Positions 35,515-43,403 of a DNA stretch of 54,252 nt are shown one piece after another. The stretch is from positions 1 through 54,252 of the forward strand of contig NZ_JAAHGH010000043.1 in NCBI RefSeq assembly GCF_010672525.1. Direction: 5' to 3'. The notes under the pieces are model-generated. The model did not search any database. It was not told the DNA's origin and saw only the letters and a program-made list of their open reading frames with translations. The stretch's first letter is position 1. The number at the start of each line of letters is the position of its first letter. The stretch comes from Okeania sp. SIO2B3 (GTDB lineage Bacteria > Cyanobacteriota > Cyanobacteriia > Cyanobacteriales > Microcoleaceae). The position numbers were made by a program, and so were the translations under genes.

Positions 35515-37425
35515 ATGTCAAATTTCAACTCATCAAACTCAGCAATTAAAGACAAAACTAAACCACCAGAAAAGATCCAGGAAAATACCACAATAGAACT
35601 ATATAAAGACCAGAAAAAAACTGTTCCGGAATGGTTTCAACCTGACAAAAAGAATTTTCCTGGCGTACTTTGGGCAACAGTAATTATTACCACTCTCGGA
35701 ATAGGATTTTTAGGAGGGCAATGGTGGCAGTCTCAAAGTAGCGAAACAGCCAACAAACCATCAACAGCAGCTCCAGGTAGACGACGAAGTACCCTAGTTA
35801 AAGCCATACCAATAGAAACTACCTCCCTCCAAGAAACCTCAGAATTTGTCGGGACTCTCGAAGCCAAACGCTCAGTCAGAGTTAGACCAGAAATAGATGG
35901 TAGAGTAATAGAAATTTTAGCCCAGGAAGGAACCTTTATATCCAAAGGGCAGGCGATCGCTAAACTCAAAAGTGATAATGTAGAAGCCAACTTAAGGAGA
36001 ACTAAAGCAAACCTCCGGCGAACTCAAGCACGTTTAGCAGAACTCAAAACCGGAGCAAGGCCAGAACAAATTGCCGCATCTAGAGCGCGTCTCAATCAAT
36101 CTCAAGCACGTTTAGAAGAACTCAAAACCGGAGCAAGGCCAGAACAAATTGCCGCAGCTAGAGCGCGTCTTAATCAATCTCAAGCAAGTTTAGACGAACT
36201 ACGAGCAGGTACTCGTAATGAAGAAATTGCCGAGGCCAAAGCACAACTACAAGAGGCAGAAGCACGACTAACCGATGCCAAGTCAGGTAGTCTGTTAGAA
36301 GAAATTGCTCAAGCTAAGGCCCAAATAGAGGTACAACAAGCAGAATTAGAATTAGCTAGCGAACAAGTAAAGCGAAATCAAAATTTGAGAGATGAAGGAG
36401 CGATCGCTGAATTAACGTTTCAGGAAATTTTCAAAGAAGAAAAGGCAGCTAAAGCAAGAGTAGAAGAAGCAAAGAGACGAGTGACCCAGTTGCAAAGAAA
36501 TAGAGAGTCTACAATTGAGACATTAGAAGCAGCAGTGGAACAACAACGGCAAGTATTGAGAAGGTTAGAAAATGGCACTCGTCCCGAAGAAATTGCCAGA
36601 GCAGAGGCGGAGGTAGCAGAAGCTCGTAGTAATTTAGAAGAGTTGCAAAATGGCACTCGTCCCGAAGAAATTGCCAGAGCAGAGGCGGAGGTGGCAGAAG
36701 CTCGTAGTAATTTAGAGGAGTTACAAAATGGTACTCGTCCCGAAGAAATTGCTCAGGCCACCGCAGAGGTAGCAGCAGCACAAGCAGAGGTAGAGAGTTT
36801 AGAAGTGGAGTTACAGGATACGGTAGTTGTAGCTCCTTTTGCTGGAATTGTGGGAAATATGATTGTCAAAATTGGAGATTTTGTTACTGACGATGACACT
36901 ATTACTTCTGTGACGGCAAATCAAGTATTGGAAATCAATTTACCAATTCCTTTAGAGCGACGAGGGGATTTAAAATTGGGTTTACCTGTGGAAATTAATA
37001 ATTCAGAAGGGAAAGTTCTGGGTATGGGGAAGGTTAGTTTTATTTCTCCTACTGTTAGTAGTGACTCTCAAACTATTTTAGTCAAAGCAGATGTGGAGAA
37101 TAGTGCTGGAAAGTTAAAAGATGGTCAGTTTGTGCGGGTAAATATGATTTGGGATAGACGCCAAACTGTAGTTGTACCAATGACGGCGGTAGGTTTTCTA
37201 GGAGAAGAAAGGTTTGTGTATTTGTTGGAGGGAGCGGGTGAAGAGCAGAAAGCAAAACGTCAAATAATTGAGTTAGGTTTGGTTAAGGGTGATGTGACTG
37301 AGGTGGTATCTGGTTTACAACCTGGTGATAAGTTGATTGTTTCAGGGGTGCAAAAGTTGAAGGATGGTTCTGCTGTGAAGCTTTTAAATTCTGGAAAGGG
37401 AAAGGATAAGGGTGTTGCTGAATAA
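35515..37425 (+). CDS. HlyD/RND-type periplasmic adaptor with a repeat-extended coiled-coil hairpin
   Basis: 636 residues. One membrane helix (about 50-70, VLWATVIITTLGIGFLGGQWW) anchors it. A lipoyl half-motif (VRPEIDGRVIEILAQEGTFISKGQAIAKL) opens the hairpin. Arm 1 has 26-residue repeats starting at 179, 205, 231 and 257 (TGARPEQIA, AGTRNEEIA); the tip is near 285-310; arm 2 has repeats at 353, 379 and 405 (NGTRPEEIA). The second lipoyl half (VVVAPFAGIVGNMIVKIGDFV), beta-barrel and membrane-proximal domains follow. The adaptor would link an inner pump to a TolC-type channel. No pump gene is adjacent. Confidence 0.92.
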   Translation: MSNFNSSNSAIKDKTKPPEKIQENTTIELYKDQKKTVPEWFQPDKKNFPGVLWATVIITTLGIGFLGGQWWQSQSSETANKPSTAAPGRRRSTLVKAIPIETTSLQETSEFVGTLEAKRSVRVRPEIDGRVIEILAQEGTFISKGQAIAKLKSDNVEANLRRTKANLRRTQARLAELKTGARPEQIAASRARLNQSQARLEELKTGARPEQIAAARARLNQSQASLDELRAGTRNEEIAEAKAQLQEAEARLTDAKSGSLLEEIAQAKAQIEVQQAELELASEQVKRNQNLRDEGAIAELTFQEIFKEEKAAKARVEEAKRRVTQLQRNRESTIETLEAAVEQQRQVLRRLENGTRPEEIARAEAEVAEARSNLEELQNGTRPEEIARAEAEVAEARSNLEELQNGTRPEEIAQATAEVAAAQAEVESLEVELQDTVVVAPFAGIVGNMIVKIGDFVTDDDTITSVTANQVLEINLPIPLERRGDLKLGLPVEINNSEGKVLGMGKVSFISPTVSSDSQTILVKADVENSAGKLKDGQFVRVNMIWDRRQTVVVPMTAVGFLGEERFVYLLEGAGEEQKAKRQIIELGLVKGDVTEVVSGLQPGDKLIVSGVQKLKDGSAVKLLNSGKGKDKGVAE

Positions 37426-37809
37426 ATGATTTTACAGGAGTCAGGAGTCAGGAGTCAGTCCTCAGAAGTCAGTAGGTAGCTCTATCAAGTATTAATGCTT
37501 AATTTATTCTCTAGTAGTGGAGTGGCACACCTAATATCAATTTGATAAATATTTGTTATACCAATTTGATAAATTTTTGCTACAAATAGTTAGGTTATTT
37601 CTTAGGAGTCAACCCACCCCTCGCCCCTCCCCCGACCGTGGAGGAGCACTCAGGAGGACCGAGTTATCTGGGAATAGCTTTTATATCATTTATTAGGTCT
37701 GAATTTATCTTTTTAGTCAAAATTGCTTCTCCTGCACTTGTCTTTTAATCCGCTCTTAGAAACCTACGATTATCTATATAAATCTATGATTTTCTCTAAA
37801 TAATCTGTT
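37426..37809. other. Non-coding spacer with short repeats
   Basis: GGAGTCAGGAGTCAG tandem at 37438-37460 and CCACCCCTCGCCCCTCCCCC near 37615 are dispersed repeat patches. No gene or terminator is clear after the adaptor gene. Confidence 0.45.
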
Positions 37810-38925
37810 CTATTCCTGCTTCAATCTGGCAACGTCGGCGTTATCCAGTCCACAGGCTGTCACGGTCGTTTGCTTCGCAACGCTGGCGCGAAACGCGCTA
37901 GCGTTGCGGAGCAAACTGACCGCCATAGCTAAATTTAACGCTGCATTTAAGTCTCTATCGCAACTAAAACCACACTTTTCACATTCAAAAACACGTTCTG
38001 ATAAGCATAGAGACTACTTCACATGACTACAGTTAGAGCAAGTTTTAGAGCTAGGAAACCATCTATCAACAATGATTAACTCAGAGCCGTACAGTTGACA
38101 CTTATACTTTAACTGTCTTCTGAATTCATAAAAACCCATATCGGCAACAGCCTTAGCTAGCTTGTGATTTGCCATCATTCCTGATACATTTAGGTCTTCA
38201 CCCACCCCTCTAGCTCCCCTCCCGGGAGGGGATGGGGGTGGGTTGTGGTTTTTAGCCAAATAGGTTGTTAGTTTATGCAACGTATCTTTCCTGATGTCAG
38301 CTATTTTTGTTTGTAGTCTCGCTATTTTTAGCTGTGCTTTTTTCCAGTTATTGGAAAACTTAGTTTTATGCCTGTTTAGGTATTGCAGTCGTGATAGCTT
38401 AGACTCTAACTTTTTGTAAGATTTAGCACCGTCAAACACTTCCCCTGTGGACAATGTTGCCAAAGTTGTAATTCCTAAATCTACACCAACTACATCTATT
38501 GGTTTCTCAGTAATTTGGCATTCTCTTTCTGCTTTTAAAGAGACAAACCATCTATCAGCTTTCTTGGCTTAAGTTACAGACTTAGGAGTTACATTATCTG
38601 GCAGTATTTCATAAGTTTTAATCCATCCAATTCGGGGCAGTTTTATATGATTAAAACCGACTGTAATTGAACAATCTAAAGTAAAACTATCGTCTTTACC
38701 TTTTTTCTTAAATTTAGGTACTCCCGACACTTTACTGAATCTTCGCTTCCAAGCATTTGATAAATACCTCAAAGCATATTGAGGCGCTGTTTTAGAGACT
38801 TCATAATACCAATAGTTATTCGGTTTAACCATTGCCACCAAAAGTTTATGCAGGTCGATAGATGTGGGAAATTTAAGTTTACCTGAAGGATTATTTGAAT
38901 CGCTTAACTGTTTATTCAAAAAACT
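37810..38925 (-). pseudogene. tnpB: tnpB pseudogene carrying two inserted palindromic repeats
   Basis: The minus strand reads LNKQLSDSNNPSGKLKFPTS to PKSVT, one TAA, then AKKADRWFVSLKAERECQIT and VGVDLGITTLATLSTGEV (the first RuvC Asp), on to RWFPSSKTCSNCSHVK, one TAG, then ERVFECEKCGFSCDRDLNAA (zinc ribbon, last Asp). Two stops break an otherwise continuous frame, and the N-terminal 50-70 residues are cut off next to the sulfotransferase stop. Positions 38198-38253 and 37861-37921 are palindromic repeats inserted in frame. Confidence 0.88.
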
Positions 38926-38929
38926 TCAG

Positions 38930-39763
38930 TTATTCAGTAAAAAACTTGCTCCAAGGAGAACCTTCAAATTTTTCTTTTAGCTCATAGTAGTTAGAAATTA
39001 TTTCAGGTAATGTACCTTTATTTTGCTTGAGCGTTAATGAATATAATCTTTGTAGTTTAACTCCCAAAAATTGCTGTATTCGTTTAGTTTCTTGCAGAGT
39101 TTTTTGTACTAAATTTTCATAAATTACTTCAATTTTTTGATGTTCGTTAAAAAAGCTATCATACTCCTCTTCCCATTTTTTAGTTTCTTCAAAAAGTTTC
39201 AGGCAATCATCATAATTTAGTCGAACTGGTGCAGAATTATGTCGATATTTTTCATCCTTCAAAATCCATTGATTGGTAATTTTTGCCAGATGAGAGGATA
39301 AGCATACCTTGAGTAAATTATCTCTTTTTAAATGAATAATTTTGATTTCTTTATTTTCCTTTAAATATTGCCATATCTTTTGTAGTTCTGAAGATTGAGC
39401 CTGATAATAAAATAATTTAAAACCTACGGCCGAGACAGAGGGAGGAAATTTACGAAAGACAACTTCATCTATGAATTTTCTTGGCTGTTCTTCCCTAATT
39501 TTCAGAACTTTAGAAGACCGAGGATACTTTGCGTAACCCCAATGAATTTTCCTTTTTTGTTCTGTAAAAACTTCTTCAAATGCACGGATTTTAGGATGAG
39601 ATTGCAATAAGCTCATTAAAAAATTTGAACCGGTTCTGGCACGAGTTAGAACAATAAATTTTTGATACTTATCTTGACCTTTGATAATTTCTTTTGCTAA
39701 AAACCAGTCATCTAGTCGAATTTTAAATCTTTGAATTTTGGGGAAAATTTCAAAATTTTTCAT
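38930..39763 (-). CDS. Sulfotransferase (Stf0/NodH-like)
   Basis: 277 residues. The 5'-phosphosulfate loop for PAPS is LTRARTGSNFLMSLLQSHP (residues 39-57), and the 3'-phosphate site is HLKRDNLLKVCLSSHLA (144-160, with Arg147 and Ser156). AFEEVFTE after the first loop and YENLVQKTLQETKRIQQFLG near 220-240 fit Stf0-like enzymes. It would transfer sulfate to a carbohydrate or lipid; the acceptor is unknown. No signal peptide is seen, so it is cytosolic. The start at 39763 (MKNFEIF) lacks a clear ribosome site. A tnpB relic abuts its stop. Confidence 0.88.
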   Translation of the reverse strand: MKNFEIFPKIQRFKIRLDDWFLAKEIIKGQDKYQKFIVLTRARTGSNFLMSLLQSHPKIRAFEEVFTEQKRKIHWGYAKYPRSSKVLKIREEQPRKFIDEVVFRKFPPSVSAVGFKLFYYQAQSSELQKIWQYLKENKEIKIIHLKRDNLLKVCLSSHLAKITNQWILKDEKYRHNSAPVRLNYDDCLKLFEETKKWEEEYDSFFNEHQKIEVIYENLVQKTLQETKRIQQFLGVKLQRLYSLTLKQNKGTLPEIISNYYELKEKFEGSPWSKFFTE

Positions 39764-39844
39764 TTATGATTAAGTATATTTTGACAGAGAAGCGCGAGGT
39801 ACAAAATTCTGAGTTTTTAGGGAGTAGAGAGTAAGGAGTAGTAA

Positions 39845-39972
39845 TATCATGTCCGGTTGAATAATTAGACTTTGGTGGAAGTAAGGTAGAAGGCAGCGGG
39901 AGCTGAGGGCAAAAGGGAAAAAAACCTTCTCCCTTTGAAGCTTTTTTAATCACTGATTATCCGGACATGATA
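39845..39972. mobile_element. Inverted-repeat element I1 (128 bp)
   Basis: TATCATGTCCGG and CCGGACATGATA are perfect 12-bp inverses flanked by TAA on both sides. The interior carries ATCACTGATTAT and CTTTTTT as in copy I2. Confidence 0.82.
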
Positions 39973-40171
39973 TAATTCAGGAAATAGGGAATAAAAATAA
40001 GAAAAACAACTATACTTCAGTAACCTGAGAAATGTTATATATTAAAAATTTAATCCTATAATAGTAAAAAAGTGTTTAAATTTATTAGTAGCTGCTAAAT
40101 TTGGAGCTAATTGCAAATTTAATCCCTCTATTATCTCCCTAATAATAATCATAAAAAATCAATCTCAACTA

Positions 40172-40654
40172 TTAATAAAGCTTAGTTAAAGCTGCTTCTA
40201 CTTTTGGAGGTAAACGGCGCATAATTTTGCCTTTTTCTCGGTCAACAGTTACTAACGTTACTTTAGCTGTAACATATAATTCTTGACCATCCAAAGACTG
40301 AATTTGGTAATCCCAGTCTAGTTTGACTCCTTCAGTATTTGTCATCCGAGTCCTCACTGCAACTACCATCCCCAACTTTACCGCTTGATGATAACGTACT
40401 GAAAGTTCTACCACTGGTAAATCACAACCAAGATTAACCAACTCAGCATACTCAATACCCATAGAACGCAAACTTTCTATTCTTGCCTCCTCCATCCAGG
40501 AAATATAAGTTCCATGCCAAACAACACCAGCATAGTCAGTGTGGTGAGGATGAACTCGGACTATATATTCAAACCAAGCATCTGATTTCTGAGTAGATTG
40601 ATTTTGAATCGCACTTGTGGGTAACTGAGATTGAGATTGTTCTGATGAGGCCAC
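40172..40654 (-). CDS. Acyl-CoA thioesterase of the 4HBT/YbgC hot-dog family
   Basis: 160 residues; the hot-dog domain covers about 28-150. HPHHTDYAGVVWHGTYISWM carries the active-site Asp40 and the helix of the 4-hydroxybenzoyl-CoA thioesterase class, and EEARIESLRSMGIEY follows. The first 25 residues are a polar extension (SQSQLPTSAIQNQSTQ). In cyanobacteria such enzymes include the dihydroxynaphthoyl-CoA hydrolase of phylloquinone synthesis; I cannot say that this is that enzyme. It is divergent from the universal stress gene at 40759. Confidence 0.88.
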   Translation of the reverse strand: MASSEQSQSQLPTSAIQNQSTQKSDAWFEYIVRVHPHHTDYAGVVWHGTYISWMEEARIESLRSMGIEYAELVNLGCDLPVVELSVRYHQAVKLGMVVAVRTRMTNTEGVKLDWDYQIQSLDGQELYVTAKVTLVTVDREKGKIMRRLPPKVEAALTKLY

Positions 40655-40758
40655 TTTACAAAATTTGCTAAAACGCTACATTTCTCAAAGTTACCATGGG
40701 CACGGGAGATTTATGCTAGTTTTAAAGGTTATTATTCGCTGATTGACTCAATTAAAAA

Positions 40759-41613
40759 ATGATAAACAAAATTTTGCTAGCTGTTGCTGGTCGGGGACTA
40801 TGTGAACAGATGCTCAATATGTTGATAGAAATCCCCTACTTCCAAGTAGCATCTGTGACTGTCTTGCACGTTGTCCCCCCTCAAGCTAGTGCAGAAGGTA
40901 TGTCTGCTAAATTAGAAGAAGGTGGAAAAATTCTGGCAGAGGCTGTCCAATCTTTAAACATAGATCCAAAAAAAGTCAATCCCCGACTCAAACAAGGAGA
41001 CCCTAAGGATATTGTTTGTCAAGTGGCTGATGAAGAAGAATCTGAACTAATTATTATGGGTTCCCGGGGCTTAGGCAAACTGCAAGCTATTCTAGAAAAT
41101 TCAGTTAGTCAATATGTTTTCCAGTTAACTTCTCATCCAATGTTACTGGTGAAAGACGATATCTACGTCAAAAAAATTAGAAATGTGATGGTTGCTTTAG
41201 ACTCATCAAAAGGAGGAAAAAGTTCTCTACAGTTGGCTATTTCCTTAGTGAATCAAATTCCTGGGGGACAATTAATTTTGAGCCACGTGAAGAAAGACCC
41301 CAGTGGAAAATCAATGCAAGATTATACTGCCGATGCAGAAAAAGACCCTGTTGTAGCTGAAGCTGCAGCAGAAGCAAAAAAAATGGGTATTAAATATCGC
41401 TGTGTTTCTGCAAGTGGAAAACCTGGTCCTGAAATTTGTAAAATTTCCCAGGATTTGAATGTAGACCTATTGATATTAGGTTCACCAGACCGCCGTCCAT
41501 CCAGTGCTAAGAATCTTGTGGACCTCGATCGACTATTAGGAAATTCTCTATCGGACTATGTGCGGGTTTATGCCAATTGTCCTGTATTGTTAGCTCGCCA
41601 GAGTGCTAGTTAG
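40759..41613 (+). CDS. Universal stress protein with two UspA domains
   Basis: 284 residues made of two UspA domains (about 1-132 and 140-281). Domain 1 ends GSRGLGKLQAILENSVSQYV, the nucleotide-binding G-x2-G-x9-G/S-type loop; domain 2 has a looser version (LGSPDRRPSSAKNLV then LGNSLSDYVRV). Tandem UspA proteins are common stress-response nucleotide binders in cyanobacteria. The stop codon TAG is completed by the first G of element B3, which begins exactly there. Confidence 0.9.
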   Translation: MINKILLAVAGRGLCEQMLNMLIEIPYFQVASVTVLHVVPPQASAEGMSAKLEEGGKILAEAVQSLNIDPKKVNPRLKQGDPKDIVCQVADEEESELIIMGSRGLGKLQAILENSVSQYVFQLTSHPMLLVKDDIYVKKIRNVMVALDSSKGGKSSLQLAISLVNQIPGGQLILSHVKKDPSGKSMQDYTADAEKDPVVAEAAAEAKKMGIKYRCVSASGKPGPEICKISQDLNVDLLILGSPDRRPSSAKNLVDLDRLLGNSLSDYVRVYANCPVLLARQSAS

Positions 41614-41844
41614 GGTTTGCCGAAAAAATTGGTTGGTGGGGGTAGGACACGGGGACGGGGAGATGCCGAGATGAGGGGAAGAGGCAACGGTTTCGGCCAT
41701 TTATATGTGAAGAAATTTTCTTGAATTTCAGCAGAAAATTTCGGTATTTTGAGCCAGATAAGAGCAAGTAACTAGGAGATAAACTGAATATAAAAAGCTC
41801 CATTACCTCAGCTATCCTGACTTTTAGCTTTATTCAGCAAGTGC
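41613..41844. mobile_element. Inverted-repeat element B3 (232 bp)
   Basis: GGGTTTGCCG at the left, CAGCAAGTGC at the right, with TAGTTA before and TAATTA after. The right half carries TCAGCTATCCTGACTTTTAG and TTTATTCAGCAAG. Its end is worn compared with B1 and B2. Confidence 0.75.
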
Positions 41845-41850
41845 TAATTA

Positions 41851-42101
<251 letters not shown>

Positions 42102-42177
42102 TAATTAGACAAAAACAGCAAAGTAGGAGGACAATTTTTTAAATTATGCTCCTACTCTGAATGTGTAAACTGCTAAT

Positions 42178-42282
42178 TTAGCTTTCGTTGTTGCCAGTTT
42201 GAATATACAAAATGATTAAGAAAACGGCTGGCACAAATATGAACAAAATGGTTGCCACAAAGCCTAAATCATTAACTGCCAT
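42178..42282 (-). CDS. psbM: Photosystem II reaction center protein M
   Basis: A 34-residue frame: MAVNDLGFVATILFIF, then VPAVFLIILYIQTGNNES. The single membrane helix with N-terminal VNxLGFxA and VPxxFLIILYIQT is the PsbM pattern. PsbM lies at the dimer interface of photosystem II. It is too short for ordinary ORF lists. It begins 53 bp after the ferredoxin stop on the same strand and is probably co-transcribed with it. An inverted repeat (GTAGGAG...CTCCTAC, 42123-42156) follows the stop. Confidence 0.88.
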   Translation of the reverse strand: MAVNDLGFVATILFIFVPAVFLIILYIQTGNNES

Positions 42283-42335
42283 GATTAACCCACCTTGAAT
42301 TGAAAAAACCACAAGGTTAAGAATACCATTATTTG

Positions 42336-42641
42336 CTATTTGCGCTTTGGTTTTGTTTTGATAGTTACAGGACCGTTAACCATGGTTTGACAAGCTAATC
42401 TATAAGAAGGGGGCTTCTTCTTTAACTTTTGTTCTTCTACTGGAGTGCGGGGTGAAAGATTTTCTAGACCTTCGACAACTTCTACAACACAGGTGCCACA
42501 TTGTCCATAGCCTCCGCAATTCATCATTTTGCCTGTAAAGGTGTAGAGGTCAACACGGTTTTCTAGAGCCTTGATTCTTAAATTTGCTCCATCAGCAGCA
42601 ATTATTTCCTGGTTTTCTTGTTCAAATTTGATGTTGGCCAT
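42336..42641 (-). CDS. 2Fe-2S ferredoxin
   Basis: 101 residues. Cluster ligands are Cys42, Cys48 and Cys51 in [13 protein letters not shown] and Cys84 in RLACQTMV, the plant-type 2Fe-2S arrangement, but with GGYGQ in the loop and a basic tail (TKPKRK), as in the cyanobacterial ferredoxins that accompany psbM rather than the main PetF. It probably serves a photosystem-related or dedicated electron-transfer step; the partner is unknown. Start ATG 42641. The psbM gene follows at once. Confidence 0.92.
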   Translation of the reverse strand: MANIKFEQENQEIIAADGANLRIKALENRVDLYTFTGKMMNCGGYGQCGTCVVEVVEGLENLSPRTPVEEQKLKKKPPSYRLACQTMVNGPVTIKTKPKRK

Positions 42642-43331
42642 TATGAATTATTAACTTATATTGAGATTGGTAATTCTAAAAAAATGTTAACTAATGTTGA
42701 GAAGTTTAATATCATATTCGGTTGAATACTCATAAATAACTTAGCTAGGAGTCAGGAGTCAGTCCTCAGGAGTCAAGAGTCAGTAGGAATATTAAGGATG
42801 AGAGTGGGAATTATCTGGGGATATTCCGGCATTTTATGTCTGCATTGAATGGAAGTAGAAAGTTCGTTAATTGTATAGCCTGATCTTATATAAGATGTTC
42901 TGTTGGAAGAAAACAGAAGAAAAAGCCACTATAAAACTCAGAGAAAGTAATATTTGGTTGTCCTGCTCGCTAACGTGTAAAGATATATATTTTTTAAAAT
43001 TTCTGATCACACTCCCAACATTCCCCTCCAGGGAGGCAGGGCTGTTTTAAAGTATTGTAGATTAAGGATGAGCGGGAGAACAGGAGATGAGGGGATAGTG
43101 GAACAGTGAAATTTGCCAAAATTTGCCGATTTTGAGAGCCAATAAGCGTCCTTTTTGCTCTGAGAGGATATTGGGTCAATGGCGCCTAAAAGCCTCCATC
43201 CCCGTGTCTGGTGTGTCTGGTGTGTCCCCGTGTCTATCGAGAATGAAACAGCCCTACCCTCCACGGTCGGGCCCCGCGGGTGGGTCCCCATACACTCTCT
43301 ACCATTACTATGCACCACCACCCAATATTTT
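42642..43331. other. Non-coding spacer with repeat fragments
   Basis: A single family-I-like end (ATCATATTCGGTTGAATACT, about 42712-42731), GGAGTCAGGAGTCAG tandem near 42750, GTGTCTGGTGTGTCTGG near 43204, and a GTCGGGCCCCGCGGGTGGG patch near 43266 also present in B1. Frames here are repeat by-products. Confidence 0.5.
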
Positions 43332-43403
43332 TCCCTCTTCCTTCTTCCCTCTTCCTTCTTCCCTCTTCCCTCTTCCTTCTTCCTTCTTCCTTCTTCCTTC
43401 TTC
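43332..43403. repeat. Heptamer array CCCTCTT/CCTTCTT, about 10 units
   Basis: Ten heptamers with mixed CCCTCTT and CCTTCTT units; the array ends at the stop codon (43402-43404) of the TolC-family gene. It is AAGAAGG on that gene's sense strand. Confidence 0.93.
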
